DNA of 64,000 bases from assembly GCA_008360955.1 (NCBI GenBank), contig LUCM01000317.1, forward strand, positions 196,517 to 260,516, given 5' to 3'. The DNA is from Fasciolopsis buskii. Its lineage: Eukaryota; Platyhelminthes; Trematoda; Plagiorchiida; Fasciolidae. Positions 29,201 through 44,587 of the stretch are shown here, piece by piece (position 1 is the stretch's first letter; each line of letters opens with the position of its first letter). The notes under the pieces were generated by a model that did not search any database, was not told the origin of the DNA, and saw nothing but the letters and a program-made list of their open reading frames with translations. Made by a program: the position numbers and the translations under genes.

Positions 29201-32200
29201 TAATTAGGCGTTAACAGTCGTTGATGTATTGTCCTCCGGTCACTGAATGTCTACTGATTATGGCTTAACACGAGTGCAACAGCTGCCTTGTGGTTTCGTG
29301 GCCTTACATGGTGAACTGGGTGTTGATACTACACAGGGAACTATTTCATGGACATATTAAGTAACCCTTTGCTCAAATCAGTAAATCACTTTGCCGATTG
29401 CCGTCTGTCCTATTAAAGAGTTCGTAGAGAATTGCGCTTCTGACATCCATTGTAGATGCATAAAAGATTTTGTCACTGTATAGGAAAAAAAGAAAATTAT
29501 TAGGATAATTTAACCAGTTATTTTATTAACAGTGCTACCTAACTGCCGTTGTAAGTTTACCCCGCACAAAATCTCCGTTCACCCGATACTCTAACTGTAC
29601 TGAAATCTTCAGTCTTCATCAATATTCCAGTCCTGCATTCCGCATTTATAGGAGTCGAAGAAAGTCACAGCCTGGCATGCACACGGATTTTTTCGTCAAT
29701 GCAAAACCCCGTTAAGGATCATCTGGGATTGGAAGTCCTGGAGACGGTAAAGCAGCAACCGAAACCGTTTATATATTTGCGAAACAAATTGCGTTTCACT
29801 CGTCCTGTGTCAGCCTCCGAAACCTATCCATTATTCCAGAAATCACAGGAAATTAATTCAATTGTCCGACACCCCATTCTGTGTACGTTTGCAGACCATC
29901 AAAACAATGTTAATTTTCTCTTCAGTAGTGGCTCTTTGGAATCATCATTCAAAGTGACATCGGTGGTGGTTATAATCGTTATTATCAAACTTTTGTCTTT
30001 CATTGATTTGTTGCACGTCAACTGATAGTTTTAACTCAGTGGAACTCAATTTCACATTAGGTGGTTAACTTTTGCTTTCGATTGTTCGGATTATCACGTC
30101 CGAAAATGTAGATGTACGTAAGCTAACACTTATCAAATGGTAAAAACAAAACGAAATTCCTCTCATTAGGTCATTGCCCTCGGGATGATCCAACTTAGTA
30201 ACCCCTCTTCGCGGAGTCTGAATTCTATAAATGGGGTCATATGTGGTCGCAAAATGAGTATATGCGAACCAATCCCTACCCAAGTGCAGCCGCAAAGCAC
30301 CACGATTAGCGGAAATAACTGAAGCCGAATTAAAACAATAGTCACTTCCAAATGGGAACGAGTTATTTCTACCTTATGTAATTGCACTGTGGGTAATTAT
30401 TTCTTAATTCGACGGTTTCTCCCACTTGTTATTTATTAACTTCTTTATATAGTTCTTTTGAATCAATTCAAAAATCGCTCTAAGTGGGAATACCCATGTT
30501 ATCAAAAAATCAACTTGAAAAAAGTAAAATGCAGGGTTACTAATCTTTCGATATTTCGAACGAATTGGTCGGAAAATAATTAGGTATGTATCAGTGATTT
30601 AACTGTTACAGAATTCGCTCTGTTGTTGATCTTTGCAACCAGCACAGTTAAAAAGCAGCTTCCGTTGCGACCGGTGCAGCTGGCGACACCAGTTCTCATT
30701 GGCCCGAAGAGTTTTGGAATATTTAAACAAAGACGTATTATGATTGTTGTTTTTACTTTGAAAATTGAACGACCGGAAAGTCAAAATTAACATTGAAAAT
30801 CTGTTTTCCTCCATTCGGATAAAAATTGGTCAAAGTTAACAAAGCCCCTGCTGAAAAAGATAGCCCATCCCTTGGATTATGCTTATTCAAACCACAATAC
30901 TATAAACTATGCACTAGTTAGTTAGTTATAGAGCTTCTAGATGTTCTGTTGGCATATAGTGGATAGCCTAGATACTTAATAAAAGACCAAACACCGTAAA
31001 ACATCGGTCGTTCCTGAAAACATTCAAAACATTCATGGATTTCAAATTGTCCATGCATTAATTAAAGTATGCTTTAAGCCAACTAGTATAACAGGCGTCG
31101 TACCTATTGAAGGTGAACATCTTGTCGCCATGGTTTTCGTTGGTGAAAGAGTCTTGCTCAAAAGTTAACTCCCGTAAACTTGTGTTGAATCAAAGGATTT
31201 ATTTCAATTGCTCACCGCAGTAATTAAACGGGACTGTTTAAATAAATTACCGAAATTTTAGTGAGGGTTCATAAGCACCAGCCTAGGCCTATCGTTTTCC
31301 TTCTGTTGTCTGCTGCGTCTGATTCAATTCGATCTTTGTTCCCCTTGCTTTTGTTTTATATACCATGTTCCTGTGGAAGGATATCTCCACTTCACCTTCA
31401 AAAGGTCGCCTGTCCCTGACTTATCCATATTTTTGGGCACCTTTCAACATATCCTGACAGATAATGACTCCTAACCCATCTACAGTTCTATGGACTCATT
31501 ACAGAGTTGCTGTTCTTGTTGGGCTTGGATGGTCACCGTGCCGTTGGCGTCGTATGGCCGTTGCCGACGTTAGCTTGACGGACGTGATCACTACTTTCTA
31601 CGGAGACGTTTTGGTGTGAAGTGGTCATTATATCCCGGTATTGTAGACCGATCTGAATGACCAAATCCCAGAAGATAACAACGCTCCTGTAACAGTAAGA
31701 TTTGAAGTCTTTCGAGTGGTTTAATTTTGAATACAGCGTGAGCATTCACGATCCTGCAAGTCAGCTTTGTACTTGGTTAGTTATTAGATTCCTAAAGAGG
31801 TATCCAAATGTGGTTTGCTTTTTCATTTGGGAGAGAATTTTAGATAACTGGAATGAAAAGGCCGAACGACCACCTTCCAGCCAAAGAACCTCAGCTTGTC
31901 AGCCGCACTATACAGAAGCACACTAATTTCTTGTTCTTAGTTTTTTTTTTGGACTTTCTAAACAGTTTGCGGTTTTTCCACCTGATTGCAGAAATAAAAG
32001 TGTCACCAACTCCCAATCTTACAAATTTATTATTTTAATATAACAAAACCTCACCGGCTCCAGTGATATTTTGCTACAATAACTAATTCACTCTTGTTGA
32101 GTTTTGTTTATGGAATACAGTGGGGTACCGGCCTTAAACGGAATGTTAAATATGGTGACAGAAATAACAGTCCCCAGTGCACTACCACAGCGCCTTTCTG

Positions 32201-35200
32201 ACAGTTATCTAGAAACCAATCCAGTAGCAGCCTCGAGCAAAACACTAGTCACTGGAAGGATTCACACTAGAAACTGGCTGCTTCTAACTGCTGAGGCGAT
32301 AGCCCATCTTTTACTTTTATCAGGCTTTTGCATCCATCTCAGTCATGCACAGCCTCCGGTTTCTTGAGACTTGGCAGTCATACACACAAAGCCCCTCTCG
32401 AGGATTCATTTCTCCATTCTTCCGCAAAATTTATTGACACTTGTGTCCGTATTTAAATTCATTACAAGATTTTAATTCTGCAACAGTCTTCAGCTTATGT
32501 AACGAAATTTCTTTCGCCTATCAGCCGGATCCAGCGCCTTCCCGTTAGTTCATTGTAAGTACTAGTTAAATATCTGTGCACAAATGTTCACAATTGCAGA
32601 ACTCGTCAAAGAAAAGTCCCCTTTTATGGGAAGCCTTTCCAGTATTCAACAAGTGCATTTCGTGAAATCGTAGCGGCACTTAATGAAATGCTGCCAACGA
32701 TTTCTTCAACTATCCCACACTATTATTGGAACCAGCAGCACAACAAAAATTTACTTTGAAAATCTAAAGCTAGGAATCACAACAAATAACTAGAAGCTTG
32801 AATTCAACTATTTCACATCAATTCAACCAGTCACCTCATTACAATCACCATTACTTTGGGTTGCCGATGCGCTACCCTTCCACCATCTCAGAGCGGATTT
32901 GTCCAAACAGTCTGATTTCGTTGTCAGTTTTACCTTCGCACTGTAATCACACTTGAATCGTTAGGAGCGTAAATGGTTGATAAGTTCATTTAAAAATCAC
33001 TTGGTGATTCGTCGGAGAAACTAAGAAAGGAGTGCGCTAGTACAGGGATGGTTGGACAGGAGAGTATCGGGTACACATAGCTTAAGATCGGCAATAACCG
33101 CGAAGCCAGTCCTATGTTTCTGGGAAAATTTTGTTCATCCATCCGTATGGGAAACATGCTACCAAGGAGAAAAATCCGTTTTACTTTGTTTTGATGCGAA
33201 TATCTTGGCATGTTTGACTTTTGCGGTGTAGCCTTACTCATTGCACTTTCCAGTCTCCGTTTCTGTCCACTTGTCTGTTTGTTAGTCTATACAGTGACAT
33301 AATTGTAGGTAGACAGTTGACCAAATTTGACATGAAATGTTTAAATTAATGCTACCTGCCAAAACGGTGTGGTTTCCCCGTCTTCAAGTTTCTCACAGTA
33401 GATAGATGTATTAGGTAATTTTTAACTGGTTAATTTTTCCTTGACAAAATTTTTTCCTGGTATTTTTTTTGGGGAATTTCATTCACCTTTACTCACCAAA
33501 AACAGTTAACTGATTTATGATCAATCGTCTGTTTACCCACTATGAGAAAGCGTCAGTGAAACAGCATGCAGGTATTGTTCATTGAGAGCGAGAATGTCCA
33601 ATGATATTTGCTCTGCCGTCCACTGGCTAAGCTTTTACATATACACTACCAAGGACGAATTCGAAATGTCTCTAGATATGACTTCCTGAGCCTAGATTCC
33701 ATTAAATCTATTGCGCTTGTTGCTCAAGTTCTTAAGTCTATTCATTCAGCCGAGATGCAGTTTGGTACACAGGGGGATATTTAGCCAGTAAGAATAATCA
33801 ACCTAATCATCCATTTCACAACCGAATACGATGTGTTACTAATTCGTTCATCTATTTTTATCTTGACACTTCGGTCAACTTCACTTTGTCTGTCTGCTTA
33901 AGCAGACACAATGCCATTCGGAGAAGCAGAACCGCTAACTGATTATTTACCGTTTAAGGATCATCCATCAATAGATCAGCTCTTTATTCTCCCCTTCCTC
34001 AGCTTTCAGGTTCATTGTTCTCATGGTTTCCATCCCTTCCGGTCGTCGACAACAATAGATATCAAGTTTGTTCCATCGACGCTAAGTAAAACTGATAGAC
34101 GGGCCAAACTATGAGGTGAGGGATTTAGTGCTCCGACCTCGAGTTTATCCTTTGTTGCACGGTTAACTGATTTAAAAAAGTTGTCGACGAACTGGTGAAA
34201 ACAGGACAACAACTGATGGCTTTCACACAAAGTGGAAAAAGTACGAGATTATATTAGCAGTTCACAGATGACAAAAGCGAGAAGCAAATGAAAAGTTCTA
34301 TTTGTCTAGTAGAATAGTTTAACAGACGCTATACTGAAATCAACCAGTGTTAAAAGTTTTTCACTTTTAACAAAGCTTCCGTTAATACTGGATTAAGAGC
34401 TGTAAATTTGTTGTTCGTGTATCTAGCAAAAATTGTAGTTTGTAAGAATGCTACGAACGGTAAAACTAATACTATAGCCGATGCGATGCGTGTATGATTG
34501 CACACCTTCATGTGGCACAGTAACCGTGATGAACACTAGCTAAAGCGCTCATTTAGAACCATGCACCGTTCACGAAACTTCCGTAATTTGCTTAACTGAA
34601 TCCCATTGTGACAAGCAAAAGCTGTACAATGAATCACTTTTTTCCTCTGAAATTGCATCCCGATGCAAAAAACGCAGATAATTCTGAAAAAGACTGAAAT
34701 ATGCAAGCGTTTTTGCGAATTTGAGGTTTTGCTAGTATCCCGGACAACTCATGAAAAATGTTGAACTGAGGCGACAATAATAGATACAGCTCCTTTTGAT
34801 ACTATTCGTGAAATCGATGCAAAATAGTCACTGACATCTCAGACCTGATCCAATAAAAGATCATTTGAGGCCCATCCCACACACCAAAGAGATGACATTA
34901 CGGTCTAATGCTCTGTGTTACAGCTGCTGATAACGGTGGTAACAATTATTTTCGTTATGGCTAACATTACTCAGAAGATTATGGTAGTATCAGCTTTACT
35001 ACGGTATACACGCTGTAGTCTGAATGACAACAGGTTATCCAGATGATGACTGGTTAAAGTTGTTTATCTTTTTCTTTTGTTACAAATAAATTAAGGTTCA
35101 GTATGATAAAAATAAGCCCTGCTTGGGTATGAGTAATTTGCGGATGTAATCAAAAGGCATTCACAGAATTAATAATGCAATCTTTTTAGTAACTTGTACT

Positions 35201-35414
35201 TATTTACTGTGAAAAAGACATGTATAACAATAGCTTCTTCGAAATCATAATCAAATACTGCACGGGCTATTTTTCTATATATATGAATTGGCAATTGGAA
35301 TAATAAGAAAAACTCATCGAATATCGGTTTCCAATAAATGACATGATCACGGATAAATAAATCGACTGATGTTACAAACTACGCGGTAGCAGCTTTAAAA
35401 GGATGCTTATTCTA
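29201..35414. other. Intergenic sequence and 3' flank of fimbrin
   Basis: No recognisable gene. The right end must include the fimbrin 3' UTR on the minus strand. An AGTAAA variant (35208-35203) is the only poly(A)-signal-like hexamer noticed close to the stop, and it is weak evidence. Confidence 0.5.
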
Positions 35415-36383
35415 TTAACTTCTGCTCTGTGTGGCCAAGAATAACCGACCACCTCCATGAGAGCGATGTGAGTGTCCCTCATGTCGCCAGGTACTTATTC
35501 GCTCTTCTTGTTTGTGAGTATACCTTTTCCAGGACATTTGACCACTGGTATCCGAAAACCCCTCTTTGAAGTCAGTGGGCGGTTCTGGAGGTGGAAGTTC
35601 GGTGATGTCCCTAAAAACGTGGTCCTTGTAAATCGTATGATGGCGGCCGGTTTTCTGTCTTCCCCGAATATCCATAGTATTTTCATCAATTAGATTGATG
35701 GATGGCGTTGATTTAGATAGGACAGTGTGAGTCTTCCTTGACGGCGACTGAGAATGTGTTCTTGAGACTGACCTTTCAGTTGCACCAACAGCGAATCTAA
35801 GTGGAGAGAAGAACCTGTCTTTCTGCGTTGGTTTATCCGTGTAACCTCGGACTTCTCGATTTCTGTATGGCTGCACAGGTGATTGTTCTCTCTTGTCCAG
35901 GCAATCTCCAGCAGGGCCAGATGTGGTATATACTGTGCTTCTGGTCGGTGATAAGCATCTTCCGGACTCAGAGAGAGTAAAATTTAGGGTCTTCTTATAA
36001 ACTCCTGAAGCCGAAGATCTTTTTAGGACCGGAACAGTTAAAGTTACGCTTTCCGAATTCTCCGAATCCCTTTCCAGCTTTTTTCCTTCCTTTAAAATTG
36101 AGGTTGTTGACAGCGCTTTTGGCGTTGGCATGTTTCGCTGTTTATTGCTTTCATTTGATGGGCCGTAATCTTTGAAATTTACTTCTTGCGTTTCAGTTGA
36201 ACAGATGGGTCGTTTACTTGTGTTTGCTTCTTTTCGTTTCTCCAGATCGGTGATCATTAGACAAGCAAATATAGTCATTATCATTTTTGCTTTGAGTTCA
36301 ACAATATCTTCCGGAACAGCGTATACAGAAGCACCAATCTTCCGTGCTAGAGGAATGGCATATTGTGCGTTAGCGAGTTGCTC
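35415..36383 (-). CDS. Fimbrin exon 11 (end of CH4 and 273-residue tail)
   Basis: It encodes residues 564-885 and the stop. The first 49 residues complete CH4: [30 protein letters not shown] and TIFACLM match the last lines of plastin, which normally stops a few residues later. Here the frame continues for about 273 residues with no intervening splice site needed. The tail is rich in Ser, Thr, Arg and Lys, has a short proline run (ELPPPEPP) and many SP/TP/SxS sites, and ends in a His/Gly/Arg-rich stretch. I recognise no domain in it, and it looks disordered. The acceptor is CTTCTTCAG. Confidence 0.93.
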   Translation of the reverse strand, partial: EQLANAQYAIPLARKIGASVYAVPEDIVELKAKMIMTIFACLMITDLEKRKEANTSKRPICSTETQEVNFKDYGPSNESNKQRNMPTPKALSTTSILKEGKKLERDSENSESVTLTVPVLKRSSASGVYKKTLNFTLSESGRCLSPTRSTVYTTSGPAGDCLDKREQSPVQPYRNREVRGYTDKPTQKDRFFSPLRFAVGATERSVSRTHSQSPSRKTHTVLSKSTPSINLIDENTMDIRGRQKTGRHHTIYKDHVFRDITELPPPEPPTDFKEGFSDTSGQMSWKRYTHKQEERISTWRHEGHSHRSHGGGRLFLATQSRS

Positions 36384-39300
36384 CTGAAGAAGACAGGGAA
36401 AATCCAATGAAGTATCTTGTTATTGAGCAACAAAATCACTGAGACAGTGAAAACACTAATTCGGACAAAACGATAGGGGACTAGACATTCGGCTTAGTAT
36501 CAAATTACAAATTTTAAGGCACCAATAGTTATGACCTTTTTTGATAGCTAATCCTTTTTGGATAGTTCTGCAATAGATTTTTCGGAGATTCATACATTGC
36601 TTATGTGGACTCGTGAAACTCGCCTCAAAATGATTCTCTGGGTTCATATATTTCTGCCTTCATCAGTTTGCATGAGAAATGAAATGTTTCAAGGCTCACA
36701 AACTGTGCCGTCATTAACGGCATTTGTGGCAGAATTGGGGATAAGGCTATGGTTACTGTAGGTAACCTTTCCGAAACTAGTGCAAAGCGAAACCACGAAG
36801 CGTTTTAAAACCTCTAATGCAACAAACATGAATAAAAAGAGTTGCGTAAATCTGACGGATAAATTTCAACCAAGAGATAGTGGCGTAGACCGTTGGGGTA
36901 TGTGTACGGGAATAAAGATCGCGTCCGGATTGCGCTTATAATCAGTTCAGCCAGCTGTTAGTGAGAAAAGCCGGAGCTTCGCCTCGTTTGCTGTGTTTGC
37001 AAAGCTTCAGTTTTGAGTGACGAGTAAACATTACCGGAAGCACACATGGTCTTGACAACTGTCTTTGGTTTGGCGAAATCCGAAGCAGCTTACAAAGAGA
37101 AATTGAAACGTTTTCTTTTTTATTACATTACCACAGCTTACGCTAACTGCGCTTCATAAAAAGAACAAAAATGATAAACCTTAGTGAGTGATACCAAAAA
37201 GTAGGGTTTTTCTTGGATTTCGGAGTCAGATTATTGATTATTTGGCAAATACTCACTTTTCCCTTCAAAGCAAACTGCCTCATTTTTCATGACGTTCAAG
37301 CCCTGTTGGCTCAGTAATTTTGATCACCACGGTAAATTGGCATGCCCCTGAATGTCGGACTGGAATATTTCCCTCTTTTTTGGCTGTTGAGTACTCACTG
37401 GCTTTATGTTTTCAGTTACGTCTCATTCAGTATTCATCATTTATTAATATATTTTACATTTGCAAGCTCCGCATAGAGATTGCGAGCGTTGCGAATCTCC
37501 CCGCCGTGTTAAATAATGCTGAAGAAGTAATGCTTTTAACCTGGTGGAAAAAATTACAAATAACCATATATTGATCCATATACTTCTTCAAAATCGAGTA
37601 CTGAGGTGGTAAATGTCACGGGGCCATCCGAAAAGGTTTCTTCTGGCTTTGTATGGTGAACTTGTTCTTCATAAAGTCAGCCTTAGATTCCATGCAGTGT
37701 TTTATTCTCTTCCTCGTTCACCGGCCACAAAAAATGGCCGTACTTGTGAGTGATTTTACGCGACATTAATGTTTTCAGCTGAGCCATAAGGACTTCCACC
37801 AGTCGCGCCTCAGAGGTTCATTCCTATCAAGCGAGGTCAGAAATAAGTGTTAACAAATACAAATTATTTCTCTTAAATTCTTATTTGTAGTTTCAAAGGG
37901 TGTTACCCTTGTTCAACAAACTCTATGATTCGTGGTTCTTAATCAAAAAATCCACGTCCAGAAAGAACACTTGCTTTCTTTTAATGTTTACATTTTTCGT
38001 AACTTTCTAAAAGTTAAAGTTAACTTCTTTTCCCGGTTCTTATTATGCATAACCTCTGAAAGGAGCATGGTCAAGGCAGCTAGTTTGCTGTCTACCACTT
38101 GATTCTCCTATTTTTTCACTCCGTTCCAAAAGTAATATAACTTGATTCGCAGGTTAGCCATCACGAAACTAAATAGGTGTCACCGTAATGTCCGGATCTG
38201 ATGTGTAGTATGAAGGGAAACTAGTCCGATTTCCTAGTGAACATGCACGACAAGCGTATGATGTTTCGGTGAATATAGCCCATTAAATAGTTAATATGAA
38301 ATCTACGCAATTGGCGAACGCAGTATAAACTTGGCCTAAGTAGACAGAAGGTTACTGGATAGGCGAAGGCGTTTAAATAAGTGGAGTTGGTCATCTTTTT
38401 CAGCTATCAACGTCTGTAAGCAACCGTACTCCGCCTTTGGTCACCACGTCGAGCCGATGCCAAAGAATGAGTGATTTCATTCAAATAGGTCGCTCTGGTA
38501 AAAGTAGCAGATTTTACAAGTCTGTACTGATGTGGAAGAGGACCGGCAGGTCTTCTTGTAAAAACTCCAAAAGAATTATTTTGGCGCATGTCGTAAGCAT
38601 TGCGAGCACTATTTGCAGCTGTTGCCGGCTTCCAATCCAGTCAGGATAATACCAATCATACTTCCTTTCGCCAAGATATTTCAGAATACAGTCAAATCCT
38701 TCATAGACCCAAAATCATTGTCTTCGTTGATAGGAAGGTAGCGTCCATTTCAGTAGATTGTGCGTTTCGTTGGCACCGCTTTTCACCAACAGATTAGAAC
38801 AAGGGAACTCATTTCCCTTTTCCAACCCTTACAAGGCAATGACTAAAACTTATTTCGTGCTTACAGCAAGATTTTCGCCCAATTTGATCAAGGGAACTGG
38901 TTCTTCTCAAGGTTCCCGTTTTTCATCATCTCACTTCAAGCTTATTGTTGCAACAATATTTGCTTCATATTGTGAGAGTAGTGGTATTTACATATGCTCA
39001 AACGTGAAACGATGCGGTGTTTCTAAGTCGAGATCAATGTATATTACAAATACTTCTTAACGGCCTGTATGTTTTTCAATGGCTAAATGAAAAATGCTGT
39101 TGATGTGCAGGATTCGCTCGTAAACATACATTTTCTTTACAAAGAAAGAGCTTCTTGAAGTGGATAAGCCTTTGATTTTAACCGTTCCACTTCACCGTGT
39201 GACAGCATAACAAGACAAATGACACTGCATGCGGAAGACCCGACAGTTTTGGAAAACCTTAGGTTTTTGGTTGTGGAATTCAGTAATTCATCATAAATTT

Positions 39301-42300
39301 AGCTTAAACTACAGCACTTAGATCTACTATGTTAAAAGAATCACCGCGGCTAGGAGATCCTCGAATATTTTTCAGCGCCGAAGTCTTCGTAGTGTTTTAC
39401 TGGAATATCTTGAGCGGTACCAAGGGCATACTTAAGGTATTTCATTTTAGATCTTGAGCATCAGAAGTAACTTTAGATTTTAATAGGTTTGGACTGCTGT
39501 GATATGTGCTGCATGTCCTCAAGGATATGCTTCCTAAGTGTATGTTTTTCAGTGGAGGTAGATGATCAAAAATGTGTTGCATAATATGAGATGTTGTCAC
39601 GTGAGATAGAAGGTAGTAGGTGATATGGCCAAATGTGGCAGTACCTGGCTTTCTTATACATGAAATAAGCCTATCCTTACTTTTTACCTATTTTAGACTC
39701 ATTCACACTGCTTCGTTCGTATAAAGGAATAAAGGCCAAAGCCATACAGAAAAATTGCAAAATTACTAGTTGTCGAGAAATAAACTAAACACTGCGGAAA
39801 ACAATCTACATAATGAAAGAACTCCAAAGTAAATGCGCCACCGACCAGCGCACTGTCAACTGCCTATGCGATTACCTTACCTTCAGAGGGGTCAACTGTG
39901 CTCAGTTACTTGCATTAGCTGCAGCTCTGATGACTTTGAGAAGCTTTATGGATTTAACATAATGGTAAACCCACTATCCCTCAGCGCCTAAAGGAGAAAT
40001 GCAAACAAATGATGCCGAAATTCAGCCTCGTTTACGAGAAGCACTGATGCGATCCAAACTGATAATGTCAGCGGCTTGTGTTAAATAATTCAGTGTGGTA
40101 CCCCAAAGCATTTCCACTACCAATTTAGTGTTTCACCTTATTTTATTGACCCCCAAAAACAGCAGAAAACGGAGCGCGTGAGTATCTCTCGACGGCAAGG
40201 GCAAGTATTTGGAGTCGTGTAGAAGGTTAGAAATATCCAATTCAGATTGCAAAAATATCAATCACGAACAACCCGAGGTTTCACAAAAGAGATTTCATAT
40301 ATATACTCTGAGAGGCTCGTCTGAATGATTATGATTTTATTTTCAGAGGAGAATAACATCATTTCTACGAATGTTGCGGTCCAGAAGTTGAAAGGGGAAC
40401 GTTGGCGGCAAAAAACGTTATTAAACACCACTCATAAACGTAAACTTCCGAAGAGATCAACAGTAAACATTTCTTTTTGTTGGCTAGCTCTTCACATGCT
40501 TTTAGTTGCAATTAGTCAAAATTAGAAAAGTCAAAGTAAGGTACCAGTGACTAAAAACATCCCCGTCAAAAGAAAATTGTCAGTTTGAGTGAAATCTCAT
40601 TATCAGGTGGACATTGGAAAACGATGCTCGAGAAGCGCGTAATGTCACCAAGACGAAAAACAACAGATGTTACTGGAGAAAACGTAAATTTCTAGAAGTG
40701 TTAACAACGGATAGATAGATGAATCAAACATCATCTTACTTGTTTTGATCTGCCAGGAAGAACAATGTTATAGTCCACCAATCCAGGCCGAATCGCATCG
40801 ATAAGATCAATTATGGTAACACCAGTGACAAGATTTTGATCAGAAAACCCGTGAACTGTAGAAATTCTTGATGATTTGCCGGCTTGTTGCAACCTTTCAT
40901 TCGCCCATGAGACGATCTCATCTTCGGCAATCAATGAGAGTGGTTTGACAGTTTTTTCACCGAGGTCCTTTGTTTGGACTTGCGTAAGCCGCGATAACAG
41001 CGATAACGTGTAAGCTCTCATAAGTTGCCACAGCAAGGACAGCGTCATCACGCGTTTTCCTTCACTGAGGTCTGCTCCAGCAACACCAACAAGACTGAAT
41101 CCGGATTTCCTACCCAACAGAATGGCATGGTTGCAGTTCTCTGAAAAATGAATGAGGCAGATGCGCTTAAAATTTTTTACCTCGCAAACAGTGCGCTAAA
41201 CAAAACCGGCATCTAATGTGTAGACTTTCTACCTGACTATCTGATCCTCTGTCTACAAAATTCGTTGAAATACCACAGGAAATTACAGTGATACGTAGTT
41301 CCTCATCGAAACATCAGAATTCACAAAACTGCATGAGTTGATCTGCACCTGTGTAACATTTGTTCTAAATTCCGAAGCGGAAAAAACAGTAAATTGGCTT
41401 ACCAAGTTTTTGAAAATTAGCCTTTGCTGTTGCTGGGCCCAGCTCTGAGTGTACTTGAGTCCAGTCCACGGTGTCACGCTTGATCACATCAAATAGTCTG
41501 AGTAGAACAATGCCATCCGTCAGATCGTTGTACAGATAGTTTACGGTTGGAGTAATGCCCATCGAGTTGATCCAGTTACGATAAGCTGTCCGCGAAATTC
41601 GGTAGGAAATTATAAATTCGAAACTTCATAAGGTTCCCGATAGCATGGCTACTTTCACAGGATATCATCAATATGATCGTCACCAACACCGCCATCAAGT
41701 ATAATTGACAGCCAAGAACTTACCCATTTGCAAAGAACCATTCTTCGGAGGCATCAGCTAATATCTTAGCTAGAAAGCACCAATATTTTAAGATGAGTGT
41801 TCTCTTAATCCTATTTAGCTCTTGAAAAAGCCGGTAGCTAAATTATCCGAAGTGATAAATCTTTGCTACTCCCTTTTAGCCTGATGCCAGCCCGATGATG
41901 TCGTTCAGAATGCCAGTGCTCATACAAAAATGTATTTTTGATTTCATAATATAAAGGTACATTGATAAAAAGTAGACTAGTCAGTATGACGAAATATAAG
42001 ATATAAATGTGCCTTCGGTACTAATAGGAACAACTTGCTTCGTCAAGTCATAAGTGCCATGATTACCAGTGATTCGGTTCAGATGATAATTAGCGATTGA
42101 AAGGCGAGAAGAACAGACCTTGAAATGAATGTAAATATTGAGTAACCGAGAGATTGTTTTACCGTTGATTTTTTGTGGTAAGAAAGGAGCACAGCAACAT
42201 CCTGTGCACTCACTTTTTTCTTCTCGGGTCTCTTCCATCTCGGCAACTTTTTCTTCCACATGCGGTGGCTTATCCAGTGCAGGGTAGCCATGGAAAAGGT

Positions 42301-44556
42301 TTGCCAAGAATGCCAGGTTGAGACGTTGTGAACCACTGACTATATCTTGGGGTCGGACAAAAACACGACAATCCAGTTGCTCTGCGTTTTGCAGAACCAT
42401 TTCCGCCCGCTGAACTAAGTCTACTGCATCCAAAATTGCCTTAAAAAGAGAAAGGCAGAAAATCGATTGGTTTTAATTCCGCTTAATGAGATCGGTGAAA
42501 TGGACAACTCGTTAGTAGGGGATATGACACTTAAAAAAATACCCAAATCCAATTAGACGCATCAAAGCCGAATGCGAAAGTACTTCCGTTTTATAAGTTG
42601 CCTACTCGTGAGTAGTGTAAGTAAATAAGACTCACCCTAGCGGAATGCATAAATTGCTTCTTCTCGGGAGGCGCAATTTTTTCCACAAGATATGCATACA
42701 CCTCACAGTTCTGAAATTAGGAAGCGTAATATAGTCAACGGCTTTTCTAGAATAAAATGTGAAACGTCGGGGCTACTAATGACATACAGCATTCTGGATT
42801 TTACAACGTGTCAAAGCCTTCAGAAATTCCCATACTCCGAAACCTCAAATTTACTAAATTAATTGGTGAGGCATCTGTTTGAATGTAACAAATGACATTC
42901 CGTTCTATCGGACTTACTGCGAATATGAACTAATAGTCCTTGTCTCATCGCTGCATGAGTGAGTTTTAGATTTGTGTTCCTGTGGTTTCAAGGCACAAAT
43001 TTCAAATTTTTTTCATTGCCGTAGCATTTGTCCAGAGATAAAGAACTAGCAGCTAATGAGTCACACAACAGTATTAAGACGTTTCTAGTTGAATTATGGG
43101 AGCTTGATACACACATTGTGAGAAAAGCGGTCGCCTAAGCCAGAATATTTCTGGAGTTCAGGAGCAAGATAAGATAAAATAAAACATGCAATCTATCTGA
43201 AAAAGCATGCTGACTGAAAATAGATCTTTGTGGTTACTGATCACGTTCCATAGTTTTCCTTGAATAATTTTGATGTCGGTAGGTGAGACTAAGTAAGTCC
43301 AAGTTGTCTAGACAATAGACAGCGATATCCAGAATTCACTAAATTAATATGTGGTCAGTAATCAATCGTTTTATCGTTTGTGCTTTTCCCGTACAAAAAA
43401 TCATACATGAAAAATTCACCAGTGCTAATTTCGAAGTTCTCTACTGTTAATTTCATTCAGATACTTTGAGCGTTGAAAACTCCATTTGGGATGAAATACC
43501 TTCTCCGATTTCTCTCCATAATGCCACCATGAGACACAAATTAAAATAAGTATTAAGATTTCGTATTTTTGAAGAGGCATTATTCTAAAATGCAAACGCA
43601 TACTGTTTTGAGGTAAAGCGAAAAGAACAGTTTATCTAAAAAGTACGGTTGATCATACCAAACAGTAATCGGAAGAAAGTTGGCCAAATCATAACTGCAA
43701 GAAATTAATATCTGGGACCTATTCGCTGAAGGGCGAAGACCACTTAAGACCACGTTGCTAACGAGATTTGTAGAGCGTTAAAAAGAATCAGGGAGTAGAT
43801 TAAATTACAAGAAAACTAGTACGCGTTTCTGATTAACCCAGACAGTAATAAATGGAAGGTATAAACTTCATTTTATGGTGGTTTGATCTAGTGGTAGTTT
43901 ATTCCAAGAAAAAAAAACAGGGAACTCAATACTGTTCATATATTTCTTGAATACAGCTGGGAAACTATTTGTTGGCATTCAACATGTGTTTTATGCAAAG
44001 GATTACGAATAGAATAAAAATCGATTGCTTCAAAGATTACTACACCCCTCTGATCGTATTAAATTACCCCGCAATAATAGTTGAAACTTTATGAACAGAA
44101 CAATAGATGGTAAAATAGGGAATTGTAATCGAGTGTGAATCCAATATTTGCTCCTGGTTACCAAAAAGTGCTTGTAAAATTATCGGTTTCCGACTGCATT
44201 AAAGTTACGGTCTGAAGATGCAAAAAGAATGAAATTAAAGCTGTCGACACTTAGGAAGTAACCAAGTGACCAGATTAACGAGAGTTAAGTGCATCATCAG
44301 ACCTAAGCGCCTTCTTCAAAACTTTTCACTGGGTTGTAAAGCAATATTACCTCTTACTGCTGAGTCTAGTAAAGTTTTGTCGTCTGCATTTTAAGTAAAT
44401 TTGTTAAATGGAATTGATAAGTATGCTAAGCATCGCTGATCGTGTATAATGAGATTTAATCTCTTGGAAGAGAGAGGAACAACTGCATAAATCAGCTCAG
44501 GGAGTATCAAATAATGAAGTAATTCACTGCGAACAGACATCTTTCTAGTCTAGTTC

Positions 44557-44587
<31 letters not shown>

